From an uncultured Geobacter sp. (GTDB taxonomy: Bacteria; Desulfobacterota; Desulfuromonadia; Geobacterales; CAIOGM01), in NCBI GenBank assembly GCA_903902855.1, contig CAIUWK010000034.1:1-54561 (forward strand): a DNA stretch of 54,561 bases. The letters run 5' to 3'. Position numbers and translations under genes: made by a program. Shown piece by piece: positions 37,149 to 46,394 of this stretch (within the stretch, counting starts at the first letter, position 1; every line of letters begins with the position of its first letter). A model generated the notes under the pieces. It searched no databases, was not told the DNA's origin, and worked only from the letters and a program-made list of their open reading frames with translations.

Positions 37149-38411
37149 TTATGTCAGCAGCAGCGAGATGGCGTGGAGCAGCAGGCCGATCATCCCCCCC
37201 ACCAGGGTGCCGTTCATCCTGATGAACTGCAGGTCGGACCCGATGCTCAGCTCGATCTCGTTGGTGTAGTCATCACTCTCCCACTGCTGCATGGTGCCGG
37301 AAATATGCCCGGCAATGGCGGTACGCGCCCTGTCTCCGTACCGGATGACGAGCGATTCCAGCTGCTCGTTCAACGACTCCTTCAGCCCTTGGTTGTTGGA
37401 CAGGGTCGTCCCCAGACCGGCTACTGCCGCCGCAATTTTTTCCTGCACCTTTGACTGGGGGTGTTGCAGGTCGCTGCTCAGCCAGCTCTTCAGATCGTGG
37501 CCGATACTCAGCGCGTAATCGGCGATGGCCTGATTATGGAGAGCCTCATGTTTGATCGCCTCCACCTTGCTCCGGAGCAGTTCGTCGGACTTCAGCCGGG
37601 TCACGAAATTCGTCACGGCGTTGTCGAATTTCTGCCTGATCTCATGGCCGGGATCGGTGTTTACTTCCTGAAGGAAGGCGTTGATCCTGGCTGCGACCTT
37701 TTCTCCCGCCCCCTTGGAAAACTGCTCCCGGTTGGGAATGAAGGCAACCAGGAGCGGATACTCCTTGCTGCAGAGGGCATCTATGGCGCCGGCCAGTTTG
37801 CTCTGCGCCTCCGGGGTTGCCAGCCATCCGGCAAGGCGGTTCAGCAGATCATCCAGCACGATCTGGTGGCGATTGTCGCTTCTCAGGGTTTCCAGGAGCG
37901 TACCGGCGGAACCGGCCAGGTCGAAGTTTTCGATACGGTTGCTCAGGGCGGAGCGCAACAGCCGCTGCAGTCGCTCGTCATCGAAAAAATGAAGGGAATC
38001 GGCACAGACACGAGTCAGACCTTTGGCCAGTGCCGCGGCATTTTTTTGTGACATGAGATAGACGGCAAGATGCTCGGCCGGATTGTATCCCCTCAGCTTG
38101 GCAATGAGGGTGTCGGCGGCAAGAAACTTTTCCCGGATAAAAAGCGCCAGATTCCGCGCAATGACATCCTTCTTGTTTTTGATAATGGCCGTATGGGGGA
38201 TGGGTATCCCCATGGGGTGGCGAAACAGCGCCACCACGGCGAACCAGTCCGCCAGGGCACCCACCATGGCGGCCTCGGCAAAGGCGGCGAGCCACTCCCA
38301 GATGCCATGATCGTGGCGGGTCCGGGCAACCACGAACAGGATGGCCGCTCCAATCATCAGTCCCGTGGCTACTCTCTTGTTTCTGACCAGTATCCGTTTT
38401 CTATTCTCCAC
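37149..38411 (-). CDS. DUF445 family membrane protein
   Basis: A 420-residue protein of the DUF445 (YjiN-like) family. It has an N-terminal membrane segment (about 15-30), the conserved ADWFAVVALFRHPMGIPIPHTAI stretch as its signature, a long helical middle and a C-terminal membrane helix (GMIGLLLHAISLLLT). The family's function is unknown; it is usually an inner-membrane protein with a large cytoplasmic or periplasmic helical domain. The start is a GTG at 38411 with GGAG seven bases upstream. A GNAT gene precedes it on the same strand, 59 bp away. Confidence 0.9.
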   Translation of the reverse strand: MENRKRILVRNKRVATGLMIGAAILFVVARTRHDHGIWEWLAAFAEAAMVGALADWFAVVALFRHPMGIPIPHTAIIKNKKDVIARNLALFIREKFLAADTLIAKLRGYNPAEHLAVYLMSQKNAAALAKGLTRVCADSLHFFDDERLQRLLRSALSNRIENFDLAGSAGTLLETLRSDNRHQIVLDDLLNRLAGWLATPEAQSKLAGAIDALCSKEYPLLVAFIPNREQFSKGAGEKVAARINAFLQEVNTDPGHEIRQKFDNAVTNFVTRLKSDELLRSKVEAIKHEALHNQAIADYALSIGHDLKSWLSSDLQHPQSKVQEKIAAAVAGLGTTLSNNQGLKESLNEQLESLVIRYGDRARTAIAGHISGTMQQWESDDYTNEIELSIGSDLQFIRMNGTLVGGMIGLLLHAISLLLT

Positions 38412-38470
38412 GTGTTATCTCCGAATCTGTCGTTGTCCGAGTCAGTAACCGGTATCGTCCGCCCCGCCGG

Positions 38471-38992
38471 TCACCTGGAACGGCGCCTCTTGCTCAGCAG
38501 GCTGGATGGCGTGCCCGCAGCCTTGAACTCGGGTTCATACCCCACCTTGAAGCTGGTGGTGACGCTGTTGCGCAGGCTCAGGAAATGGGCGTTTTCTTTG
38601 TCAAAGGTGCAGATGGGAGTGCTGCAGGGCTCAAAGCCGAACCGCTGATAATAGCCGGGCTCACCCAGCACATAGAGTGTCTGCTCTTTGATTGCCTCCT
38701 GCCGCAGGGCGAACCGGAGGAGCTCCGCACCAACCCCCTGCCGTTGGAATTCGGGGTTGACGGCCATGGGAGCCAGGTGCAACCCGCAGATCTCTTTCCC
38801 CTGATAGGCGTTGGTAAAGGCGATGTAGGCGATGACCCTGCTGGTATGGATACAGACCCATTCATGCATGATTCTGCCGTTCTCATGGAGTTTCTTCACC
38901 AGGCCGGTTTCATAGTTACCATGGGGAAAGGCGAGGGGGAGGAGCGCGTAGACCCTGGGCCTGTTCTCGATGGTCAGTTTCTGGATTTTCAT
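38471..38992 (-). CDS. GNAT family N-acetyltransferase
   Basis: A 173-residue acetyltransferase of the YhbS-like type. The acetyl-CoA pyrophosphate loop QRQGVGAELL is intact, preceded by LAPMAVNPEF (beta-4) and followed by LGEPGYYQRFGFEP, a common family signature. The C-terminus ends in a basic run. The acceptor substrate is unknown. AAGGA lies eight bases before its ATG. It follows the dapL terminator on the same strand, so it is probably a separate transcript with the DUF445 gene. Confidence 0.88.
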   Translation of the reverse strand: MKIQKLTIENRPRVYALLPLAFPHGNYETGLVKKLHENGRIMHEWVCIHTSRVIAYIAFTNAYQGKEICGLHLAPMAVNPEFQRQGVGAELLRFALRQEAIKEQTLYVLGEPGYYQRFGFEPCSTPICTFDKENAHFLSLRNSVTTSFKVGYEPEFKAAGTPSSLLSKRRRSR

Positions 38993-39016
38993 GATTTGAT
39001 TCCTTGCCCTACCAGT

Positions 39017-39044
39017 AAAAAGGGCGCCGCATCGGGCGCCCTTT
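39017..39044 (-). terminator. Rho-independent terminator of the lysine operon
   Basis: GGGCGCC (39022-39028) pairs with GGCGCCC (39035-39041), flanked on the minus strand by a five-T run. It begins 11 bp after the dapL stop codon. Confidence 0.88.
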
Positions 39045-39054
39045 CCGGTTCACT

Positions 39055-40287
39055 CTACTTCAGATTCTTCTTGATCCTCTCCACCGCCTCGATCACATTC
39101 TCTCTATGGCCGAAGGCCGAGAGGCGGAAGTACCCTTCTCCGCTGGGGCCGAAGCCGGAGCCGGGGGTCCCCACCACGTTGCATTCGTTGAGCAGTTTGT
39201 CGAAGAACTCCCAGCTGGTCAACCCACCGGGGGTCTTGAGCCAGATGTAGGGGGCATCTTCCCCACCGAAGACCGTGAGCCCAGCCTCCTTCAACCCCTC
39301 CCGGATGATCCGGGCGTTCTCCATGTAGTAGTCGATGACCTCTTTGGTCTGAGCCCACCCTTCATCGGAGTAGACTGCGGCGGCGGCTCGCTGTACCGGG
39401 TAAGAGGCGCCGTTGAATTTGGTGGTGGTGCGGCGCAGCCAGAGCTTGTTGAAGCTGTAACGTTCCCCTGTGGAGGTGGTCCCCGTCACCTCCTCCGGCA
39501 CGACCACCAGGCCGCAGCGGACCCCGGTGAAACCGGCGGTCTTGGAGAAGGAGCGGAACTCGATGGCGCACTTCTTGGCCCCTTCGATCTCGTAGATGGA
39601 GTGGGGGATGTCGGGGTTGGTGATGAATGCCTCGTAGGCGGCGTCGAAGAAGATGACCGCGTCATTGGCCAGGGCGTAATCGACCCACTTCTTCAGCTCG
39701 ATCCTGCCGGCCACGGTCCCCGTGGGGTTGTTGGGAAAGCAGAGATAGATGATGTCGACCTTGCCGGTGGGGAGCGCGGGGATGAAGCCGTTCTCCTCGG
39801 TGCAGGGGAGGTAGACGATCTTCTCGTAGTATCCCTTCTCGTCCGCTTCGCCGGTGCGGCCGATCATGACGTTGGTGTCGTTGTAGACCGGGTAGACCGG
39901 GTCGCCGATGGCCACCACGTTGTCCAGGGCGAAGATGTCCAGGATGTTGGCGCAGTCGCACTTGGAGCCATCGGAGATAAAGAGCTCTTCGGTCTTGAGC
40001 TCAACTCCCAGCGGTTTGTACGATTTCTCGATGATGGCGTTGATGAGCCAGTCGTACCCCTGTTCCGGGCCGTAACCGGCGAACTGGTCGATGGATGCCA
40101 GGTCGTCCACGGCGTCGTGGAACGCCTTGATGACCGCCGGGGCCAGGGGGCGGGTGACATCGCCGATCCCCAGGCGGATCACCTTGGCGTCGGGGTTGTC
40201 CGCGGCAAAGGCACGCACGCGGCGGCCGATCTCCGGGAAAAGGTAGCCGGCTTTCAGTTTCAGGTAGTTGTCGTTGATCTGTGCCAC
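39055..40287 (-). CDS. dapL: LL-diaminopimelate aminotransferase
   Basis: A 410-residue PLP enzyme that converts tetrahydrodipicolinate directly to LL-diaminopimelate using glutamate, bypassing the succinylase steps. The N-terminal LFPEIGRRV and [12 protein letters not shown] motifs are characteristic. The PLP lysine is in [10 protein letters not shown], and the Asp/Tyr pair lies in FFDAAYEAF. It is the last gene of the lysA-dapA-dapB-dapL unit, about 115 bp after dapB, with an inverted repeat in that gap and a terminator just downstream. Its presence indicates the DapL route to lysine and peptidoglycan precursors. Confidence 0.97.
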   Translation of the reverse strand: MAQINDNYLKLKAGYLFPEIGRRVRAFAADNPDAKVIRLGIGDVTRPLAPAVIKAFHDAVDDLASIDQFAGYGPEQGYDWLINAIIEKSYKPLGVELKTEELFISDGSKCDCANILDIFALDNVVAIGDPVYPVYNDTNVMIGRTGEADEKGYYEKIVYLPCTEENGFIPALPTGKVDIIYLCFPNNPTGTVAGRIELKKWVDYALANDAVIFFDAAYEAFITNPDIPHSIYEIEGAKKCAIEFRSFSKTAGFTGVRCGLVVVPEEVTGTTSTGERYSFNKLWLRRTTTKFNGASYPVQRAAAAVYSDEGWAQTKEVIDYYMENARIIREGLKEAGLTVFGGEDAPYIWLKTPGGLTSWEFFDKLLNECNVVGTPGSGFGPSGEGYFRLSAFGHRENVIEAVERIKKNLK

Positions 40288-40308
40288 GGAAAAACCTCCT
40301 AAATTTAA

Positions 40309-40380
40309 CAGGGATATACAGGATAAGCAGGATCAGGTAATCGTCCGGGTCATCCTGTATATCCTGTATATCCTTGTGAA
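40309..40380. repeat. Imperfect inverted repeat (CAGGATATA words)
   Basis: The left arm 40309-40333 (CAGGGATATACAGGATAAGC...) is complementary in part to the right arm 40352-40380, where ATCCTGTAT occurs twice. It fills the dapB-dapL gap, so it is transcribed within the operon and could form a processing hairpin. Confidence 0.6.
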
Positions 40381-40401
40381 TGATTGAATGTTTTTGATTC
40401 G

Positions 40402-41202
40402 TTAGCGCAGTCCCAGCACATCCTGCATGTCGTAGATCCCCGGCTGCTGCCCCACCACCCACTTGGCGGCCCGCACCGAACCGCGGGAAAACATGTCCCG
40501 GGTCATGGCGCGGTGGGAAAGCTCTATCCGCTCCCCCATGCCGATGAAGTAGACCGTGTGCTCGCCGATGATGTCGCCGCCACGGACGGTCTGCATCCCG
40601 ATCTCTTCCCTGGTCCGCTCTCCGATAATTCCTTCGCGGCTGCAGCGGGCAACCTGATTGTAGTCGCGCCCCAGAGCCTCGGCCACCACCTCGCCCATCC
40701 GGACGGCGGTGCCGCTGGGGGCGTCCTTCTTCTTGTTGTGATGCAGTTCCACGATCTCCACGTCGAAGTCGTCTCCCAGGGTTTTGGCGATATCCTTGAG
40801 GATCTTGAAGCAGACGTTGACCCCCACGCTCATGTTGGGGGCGATGATCACCGGGATATCCTTGGCCAGTTCGGCTGCCAGCTCCCGCTCCTCGGGGGTG
40901 AAGCCGGTTGAGCCGATGACGATGGCCTTCTTCTTCAGTCCGCAGAGTTCCAGGTTTTTCAGCGACACCTTGGGGGTGGTGAAATCGATGAGGACGTCGC
41001 ACCCCTCCACCACTTCGTTCAGGTCGTCGGAGATCTTCACCCCCAGCGGGCCGCAGCCGGCGATGAGCCCGGCGTCCTGCCCCACAAGTTCGTGTCTCGG
41101 TCGCTCCAGTGCGCCGGAGAGTTTACACCCGGCCTCTTTCACGGCAACGATGATTCTCTGCCCCATGCGCCCGGCGGCGCCGCAGACGGCGATCTTTATC
41201 AT
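40402..41202 (-). CDS. dapB: 4-hydroxy-tetrahydrodipicolinate reductase
   Basis: A 266-residue NAD(P)H-dependent reductase, the second step of the diaminopimelate branch. The nucleotide-binding loop AVCGAAGRMGQRII is at the N-terminus. The active-site motif is ELHHNKKKDAPSGTA, with catalytic His and Lys. Both parts match the family, as does the length. AGAGG lies five bases before the ATG. It is preceded by the Uma2 gene, which interrupts the usual dapA-dapB order. Confidence 0.97.
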   Translation of the reverse strand: MIKIAVCGAAGRMGQRIIVAVKEAGCKLSGALERPRHELVGQDAGLIAGCGPLGVKISDDLNEVVEGCDVLIDFTTPKVSLKNLELCGLKKKAIVIGSTGFTPEERELAAELAKDIPVIIAPNMSVGVNVCFKILKDIAKTLGDDFDVEIVELHHNKKKDAPSGTAVRMGEVVAEALGRDYNQVARCSREGIIGERTREEIGMQTVRGGDIIGEHTVYFIGMGERIELSHRAMTRDMFSRGSVRAAKWVVGQQPGIYDMQDVLGLR

Positions 41203-41276
41203 AGAAACCTCTTTTTTTACAGGGATGGAGAGGATTGACAGGCTAACTCTCCCGTCGTTTATACGTGTCAGGCAAT

Positions 41277-41843
41277 TTACGGAATAGCAACACCCTCAAA
41301 GATATCGTTCTGGCTCAGGACACAGCCGATGGAGGAGAGGGGCAACGGTTCGCCCGGAAGGAGATCGCGAAGCAGCCACTCTTCCCCGCTGCTTTTCCGG
41401 TAGTGGTAGATCCGTTGCCGTTCCGGTTCGATGAGCAGATATTCCTGCAACTCGGGGATGAGCCGGTAATATTCGAATTTCCGCCCCAGGTCGTAGGCTG
41501 CGGTGGAGTCGGAGAGGACCTCCACGATGAGAGTGGGATGTTCCAGCTGCAGATCAGCCCGAGCGTCCCGTTCATCGCAGGTAACCATGACGTCCGGGTA
41601 GAAAAAGGCGTCGGCTGCGTCAACCCGAAGCTTCATGTCGGAGATGAATGCCGTACAGGGAGAGCCTTTGAGGAAGGTGTGCAGTGCGCCGAAGATGTTG
41701 CCTGCAACCAGATTGTGGCTCTTCCTCGCGCCGGCGTGGCAAAAAACTTCACCGTCAACAAACTCATACCGTTCGTCCTGAAGCGTTTCCCATTCAAGAA
41801 ACTCCTCGGGGGTCATGGCTAATTTTTCCGCAGCCTGTCCCAT
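41277..41843 (-). CDS. Uma2 family (DUF820) predicted endonuclease
   Basis: A 188-residue protein of the Uma2 family, a PD-(D/E)XK nuclease fold of unknown role that is abundant in cyanobacteria and some other genomes. The N-terminal MTPEEFLEWE, the YEFVDGEV strand, YPDVMVTCD with the catalytic Asp, and HPTLIVEVLS with the catalytic Glu are all present. GGAGGAGG lies close before its ATG. It lies between dapA and dapB on the same strand, with gaps of 22 and 74 bp, so it is probably transcribed with the lysine genes without being functionally related to them. It may be a mobile or selfish insert. Confidence 0.88.
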   Translation of the reverse strand: MGQAAEKLAMTPEEFLEWETLQDERYEFVDGEVFCHAGARKSHNLVAGNIFGALHTFLKGSPCTAFISDMKLRVDAADAFFYPDVMVTCDERDARADLQLEHPTLIVEVLSDSTAAYDLGRKFEYYRLIPELQEYLLIEPERQRIYHYRKSSGEEWLLRDLLPGEPLPLSSIGCVLSQNDIFEGVAIP

Positions 41844-41865
41844 ACCTCCTCCGCTTTAACCCTTC

Positions 41866-42738
41866 TCAGATCAGCCCGTACTCCTTCATGATCTCCGCCA
41901 GTTTGGCCTTGTTGGCGTCGCTCATGGGGGCCAGCGGCAGGCGGACCTCGTCGGAGCACTTACCCATGAGCCCCAGGGCGGTCTTCACCGGCACGGGATT
42001 GCTTTCCATGAACATGGCGTTGCTGATTTTCAGGGTTTCCAGATGGATGCGACGGGCCGTTGCCAGGTCGCCGGCAAAGAAGGCGTCGGTGAGATCTCCC
42101 ACCGCCTTGGGCATGATGTTGGCCAGCACCGAAATAACCCCCTTGGCGCCGCAGGCCATCATGGGGAAGGTGATGAAGTCGTCGCCGGAAAAGACGTCGA
42201 TCCGGTCGCCGCAGAGCGCCAGGATTTCGGATGCCTGCTGGAGCGATCCGGTGGCCTCCTTGATGGCGACGATATTTTTGTGGAAGGAGAGCCTCGCCAC
42301 GGTTTCCGGCAGCAGGTTGACCCCCGTCCGTCCGGGGACGTTGTAGAGGATCTGGGGGATGGCCACGCCGTCGGCGATGGCGGTGTAGTGCCGGAACAAC
42401 CCCTCCTGGGTCGGCTTGTTGTAGTACGGGGTGACCAGCAGCACGCCGTCAACCCCCGCGTTCTTGGCCTTCTGGGAGAGTTCGATGGCCTCGGCGGTGG
42501 CGTTGGAGCCGGTGCCGGCGATGACCGGGACCCGTTTGTTCACCTGCTCCACCACCGTCTTTACCACCAGGATATGCTCGTCGTTATCCAGAGTGGAAGA
42601 CTCGCCGGTGGTGCCGCACGGTACGATGGCATCAGTTCCCCCTTCAATCTGGAACTCCACCAGCTCCCGCAACTTTTCATAGTCCACAGCATTGTTCTTG
42701 AATGGGGTGACGATGGCGACGATGCTTCCCTTGAACAT
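41866..42738 (-). CDS. dapA: 4-hydroxy-tetrahydrodipicolinate synthase
   Basis: A 290-residue aldolase-fold enzyme that condenses pyruvate with aspartate semialdehyde. The substrate-binding GTTGES, the catalytic tyrosine region YNVPGRTGVNL and the Schiff-base lysine in IVAIKEATGS are all present, and the length is standard. GAGGAGG precedes the ATG. It follows the CAP-domain gene by 29 bp in the lysine operon. Confidence 0.97.
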   Translation of the reverse strand: MFKGSIVAIVTPFKNNAVDYEKLRELVEFQIEGGTDAIVPCGTTGESSTLDNDEHILVVKTVVEQVNKRVPVIAGTGSNATAEAIELSQKAKNAGVDGVLLVTPYYNKPTQEGLFRHYTAIADGVAIPQILYNVPGRTGVNLLPETVARLSFHKNIVAIKEATGSLQQASEILALCGDRIDVFSGDDFITFPMMACGAKGVISVLANIMPKAVGDLTDAFFAGDLATARRIHLETLKISNAMFMESNPVPVKTALGLMGKCSDEVRLPLAPMSDANKAKLAEIMKEYGLI

Positions 42739-42767
42739 GGCAACTACCTCCTCTGGGGGGTTAATTA

Positions 42768-43202
42768 TTAGGGTATCTCACAGGCGAAAAAGGTAACGTA
42801 CTCACCGACCTTGCCGATCCCGCCGGCATTCATCCTGCGGTTGAGCATGTTGCGGTCATGGCCGGGTGAGTGGTGCCAGGCATCGAAGAGTTTCCGGGGC
42901 GTCTGCATGTTCCAGGCGACATTCTCCACGCAGCCGGTGGCACCCTTTGCCTGAGCCTGGCGGAAACGCCCATCGGCGCCATTGTGATTCATCTCCTGCT
43001 GTCCCAGCATCTCCCGGCTATGCTGCCGGGCCAGTTGGCCGCAGAGCGGTGAATCCGCCAGCCGTTTGAGCCGGTTGGCGCTCCGGTAGCTGTTGATCAG
43101 TTGCAGAGTTTTCTCCTCGAACTCGCCGGCAACGGCAATCCGGGAGGAGAGGAGCAGCAGCAGGGTAACGCCTGTGGCCATGAGCCGAAAGAGCTTTTTC
43201 AT
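42768..43202 (-). CDS. Secreted CAP-domain protein
   Basis: A 144-residue protein with a clear N-terminal signal peptide (about residues 1-25, ending AVA-G) and a CAP/SCP-like domain. The family pattern includes LINSYRSANRL near the start, a conserved His after MLGQQEMNHNGADGR and WHHSPGHDRNML near the end. Bacterial CAP proteins are periplasmic or surface proteins of mostly unknown function. Only three bases separate it from lysA, and there is no purine-rich binding site. Translation is probably coupled to lysA, or starts at the ATG seven codons further in. Confidence 0.85.
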   Translation of the reverse strand: MKKLFRLMATGVTLLLLLSSRIAVAGEFEEKTLQLINSYRSANRLKRLADSPLCGQLARQHSREMLGQQEMNHNGADGRFRQAQAKGATGCVENVAWNMQTPRKLFDAWHHSPGHDRNMLNRRMNAGGIGKVGEYVTFFACEIP

Positions 43203-43205
43203 GGG

Positions 43206-44459
43206 CTACAGGAAGGAGGCGATTTTCTCACCCTTTACCAGATCTTCCACCGTCTCCCGCTCGCGGATCACCTCGAATTTGTCCCCCTTAACCATCACCT
43301 CGGCCACTCTGGGGCGGCTGTTGTAGGAGCTGGACATGGCGAAACCGTAGGCTCCGGCGGACATGAAAGCCACCAGATCACCCTGCTTGAACATGGGAAC
43401 CTCGCGCCCTTTCACCAGGAAGTCGCCGGACTCGCAGATGGGGCCGACGATATCCGCCACGATCATCCCGTCCTGATCTTTGTTCACCGCCTGAACTCCA
43501 TGGTAGGAGTCGTAGAGCGCCGGCCGGGCCAGGTCGTTCATCCCCGCGTCGATCATGATGAAGTTCTTCTCGTCACGGGCCTTGGTAAAGAGGGTCTTTG
43601 CCACCAGAATGCCGGCATTCCCCACCAGATTGCGTCCCGGTTCGAAGAGGAGGTGCATCCCCAGATCCCTGGTGGCTCCGACTATTTCCTTGCCGTAATC
43701 AGCAGGTAAGGGGGGCTCTTCGGCGTTGTACTGGATACCCAGGCCGCCGCCGCAGTCGAAGTAGTTCAGGTTGATCCCCTGGGTCCGGAGCTTGGCGATC
43801 ATCACCTTCAGCTTGTCGATGGAATCAACGAAGGGGTTGACCTTGGTGAGTTGGGAGCCGATATGCATGTCGATGCCGATGACGTCGATCCCCGGCAGGG
43901 TCATGGCCCGGGTGTACTCTTCCAGTGCCCGGTCGATGGTGATGCCGAACTTGGCATTCTTCAGGCCGGTGGTGATGTAGGGATGGGTGCCGGGGTCCAC
44001 GTCCGGATTGACCCGGATGGCGATCCCCGCCTTCTTCCCCATGCGTGAGGCGATCTCCGAGATCCGGGTCAGCTCCTGCTCCGACTCCACGTTGAACATG
44101 AGGATACCGGTGGTGAGGGCGTATTCAATTTCATGATCCATTTTTCCCACGCCGGAATAGACCACTTTCTGCGGATCGACCCCTGCTTTCAGCGCTCGGC
44201 AGAGCTCGCCGCCGGAGACGATGTCCACTCCGCTTCCCAGGTTGAAGAAGGTCTTGAGCACCGACTGGGTGGAGTTGGCCTTCATGGAGTAGCAGATGGT
44301 GTGGGGCAGGGCGCTGAAGGCTTCGTCGAAGGCCTTGAAGTGACGGGAGAGGGTGGCGTGGGAATAGACATAGACCGGCGAGCCGACCTGGGCGACGATA
44401 TCTTTCAGAGACACGTCTTCGGCATAGAGTTCATTGTTTTTGTACTGGAAATGGTTCAT
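43206..44459 (-). CDS. lysA: Diaminopimelate decarboxylase
   Basis: A 417-residue PLP enzyme that makes lysine from meso-diaminopimelate. The PLP lysine is in CYSMKAN, the glycine loop in DCGGGLGIQY, and the C-terminal cysteine region in GPICESGDFL; MSAGAYGFAMSS is also a family signature. I use ATG 44459 with AGGAG six bases before it; the longer opening extends into the promoter. It is the first gene of the lysine operon, with a sigma-70-like promoter at 44529-44558. Confidence 0.97.
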   Translation of the reverse strand: MNHFQYKNNELYAEDVSLKDIVAQVGSPVYVYSHATLSRHFKAFDEAFSALPHTICYSMKANSTQSVLKTFFNLGSGVDIVSGGELCRALKAGVDPQKVVYSGVGKMDHEIEYALTTGILMFNVESEQELTRISEIASRMGKKAGIAIRVNPDVDPGTHPYITTGLKNAKFGITIDRALEEYTRAMTLPGIDVIGIDMHIGSQLTKVNPFVDSIDKLKVMIAKLRTQGINLNYFDCGGGLGIQYNAEEPPLPADYGKEIVGATRDLGMHLLFEPGRNLVGNAGILVAKTLFTKARDEKNFIMIDAGMNDLARPALYDSYHGVQAVNKDQDGMIVADIVGPICESGDFLVKGREVPMFKQGDLVAFMSAGAYGFAMSSSYNSRPRVAEVMVKGDKFEVIRERETVEDLVKGEKIASFL

Positions 44460-44528
44460 CGGTTTCTCCTGGCGGTGTGGTAGTGGAGTCGAAAATCGCA
44501 CCCTGCACACGGTACGAGTAAAGTGGTT

Positions 44529-44558
44529 TTTATACCATGCGAAACAGGAGAAAGTCAA
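44529..44558 (-). promoter_or_regulatory. Sigma-70-type promoter of the lysine operon
   Basis: Minus-strand TTGACT (44553-44558) and TATAAA (44529-44534) are 18 bases apart, about 70 bp before the lysA start codon. No lysine riboswitch could be fitted into the short leader. Confidence 0.55.
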
Positions 44559-44595
44559 AGAGTTAGCAAGGTGCGCCAGCGTCTCATGAGGAGAA

Positions 44596-46050
44596 CTATA
44601 TTCCACCCATGCAGAGATATTTGATCTCCAGGAAGTCATCCACCCCGTATTTAGACCCTTCCCGGCCGAAACCGGACTCCTTCACTCCGCCGAAGGGGGC
44701 AACCGTGGTGGAAATCAGGCCGGTGTTGATCCCCACGATGCCGTATTCCACCGCCTCGGCAACCCGCCAGACCCGGCCGATGTCCCGGGTGTAGAAATAG
44801 GCGGCAAGGCCGAATTCGGTGTCATTGGCCATCCGGATCGCCTCCTCTTCGGTGGTGAAGCGGAAGAGGGGAGCCACCGGGCCGAAGGTCTCCTCCCGGG
44901 CAATGAGCATGTCGGGAGTCACGTCGGCCAGTACCGTGGGAAGGAAAAAGCTCCGTCCCAATTCATGGCGTTTCCCGCCGCAGACGACCCGCGCCCCCTT
45001 GGCAACCCCATCGGCGATATGTTCTTCCACCTTTTCCAGGGCGTTCATATCGATGAGTGGTCCCTGCTGGACCTCCCCCTGCAGGCCGTCACCAACCTTC
45101 AGCTTCGTCACGGCAGCCACCAGTTTTGCCGTGAACGCCTCGTACACCCCCTCCTGCACCAGAAACCGGTTGGTGCAGACGCAGGTCTGGCCGGTGTTGC
45201 GGAACTTGGAGACAATGGCCCCTTCCACCGCCGCATCCAGGTCGGCGTCATCGAAGACGATGAAGGGGGCGTTCCCCCCCAGTTCCAGTGCCAGTTTCTT
45301 TACTGTCCCCGCGCACTCTTTCATGAGCAGCTTACCGATATCGGTGGAACCGGTGAAGGTGAGCTTCCGGACGATGGGGTTGGCGGTCATCTCTCCGCCG
45401 ATGGCGCCGGAGGCGCCGGTGACCACGCTGAAGACCCCGGCGGGAACCCCGGCGCGGGAAGCTAGTTCGGCCAACGCCAGGGCGGAAAAGGGGGTGAGGG
45501 AGGCGGGCTTGACCACCATGGGACACCCTACGGCCAGGGCCGGTCCGGCCTTGCGGGTGATCATGGCCGCCGGGAAATTCCAGGGGGTGATGGCGGCGCA
45601 GACGCCGATGGGTTCCTTGAGCACCACGATCCGTTTGTCCCGCTGATGCTGGGGGATGGTGTCGCCGTAGACCCGTTTCCCCTCCTCGGCGAACCACTCG
45701 ATGAAGGATGCGGCGTAGACGATCTCCCCCTTGGCCTCGGCCAGCGGTTTCCCTTGCTCGGCGGTCATGATGGTCGCCAGATCTTCCTGATTCTCCAGGA
45801 GAAGTTCAAACCAGCGGCGCAGGATGGTGGATCGTTCGCCGGCGGTCCTGGCGCGCCAAGCCGGGTAGGCGGCGTTGGCCGCCTCGATGGCCCGCCGGGT
45901 TTCGGCGGCACCCATCTTGGGAACGGTACCGATGATTTCGCCGGTGGCGGGGTTGGTGACGGTAATGGTCTCTCCGGAGTCGGCGTCGCACCACTGGCCG
46001 TCGATGAAGCAGCGGGTGCGGAGGAGCGAGGAATCTTTGAGGTAGAACAT
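44596..46050 (-). CDS. gabD: NAD(P)-dependent succinate-semialdehyde dehydrogenase
   Basis: A 484-residue aldehyde dehydrogenase of the GabD type. The NAD-binding FTGSTDIG, catalytic Glu in LELGGNAPFIV and catalytic Cys in GQTCVCTNRF match succinate-semialdehyde dehydrogenases. N-terminal NPATGEIIGTVP and C-terminal PFGGVKESGFGREGS are also typical. AGGAGG precedes ATG 46050. It stands alone between lysA and the restriction genes. Other short-chain semialdehydes are possible substrates. Confidence 0.88.
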   Translation of the reverse strand: MFYLKDSSLLRTRCFIDGQWCDADSGETITVTNPATGEIIGTVPKMGAAETRRAIEAANAAYPAWRARTAGERSTILRRWFELLLENQEDLATIMTAEQGKPLAEAKGEIVYAASFIEWFAEEGKRVYGDTIPQHQRDKRIVVLKEPIGVCAAITPWNFPAAMITRKAGPALAVGCPMVVKPASLTPFSALALAELASRAGVPAGVFSVVTGASGAIGGEMTANPIVRKLTFTGSTDIGKLLMKECAGTVKKLALELGGNAPFIVFDDADLDAAVEGAIVSKFRNTGQTCVCTNRFLVQEGVYEAFTAKLVAAVTKLKVGDGLQGEVQQGPLIDMNALEKVEEHIADGVAKGARVVCGGKRHELGRSFFLPTVLADVTPDMLIAREETFGPVAPLFRFTTEEEAIRMANDTEFGLAAYFYTRDIGRVWRVAEAVEYGIVGINTGLISTTVAPFGGVKESGFGREGSKYGVDDFLEIKYLCMGGI

Positions 46051-46241
46051 GGGGGAACCTCCTGTTTGTGGGGGTATGTCCGTGACAACGGAGTAAGTTC
46101 CGGATCGGCCGGGAATGTGTGGCAGGTTGTCAGAAAATCGTGGAAAAATCAATACGCAAGACGTCATCGGCAGGGGGTGGAGCGTGGAGGGGACGGCCCG
46201 GGCGGAAGAGAGGGGGGAAGGATGGGAAAGGTGAAGCGGTT

Positions 46242-46372
46242 GCACGCGGAGACGCGGAGAAAACCAAACGAAATAAGGTGATTACAGCAATACGGCCTTT
46301 CACCGGATCGGTGCGTACGTCATGTGCCGTAATGTCTTGAATTTCTCCGAGATCTCCGCATCTCCGCGTGAG
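46242..46372. repeat. Imperfect inverted repeat (ACGCGGAG words)
   Basis: The left arm starts GCACGCGGAGACGCGGAGAA (46242-46261). The right arm 46342-46372 carries TCTCCG three times and ends CTCCGCGTGAG. It fills part of the 344-bp gap between gabD and the restriction gene; the rest of the gap shows no gene. Confidence 0.6.
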
Positions 46373-46394
46373 TAACGGCCGTTTTTAGGTTAAA

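Noticed and set aside
44460..44528. Lysine riboswitch before lysA
   Set aside because: The leader between the predicted start and lysA is only about 60 bases, too short for the lysine aptamer, and no matching core was seen.
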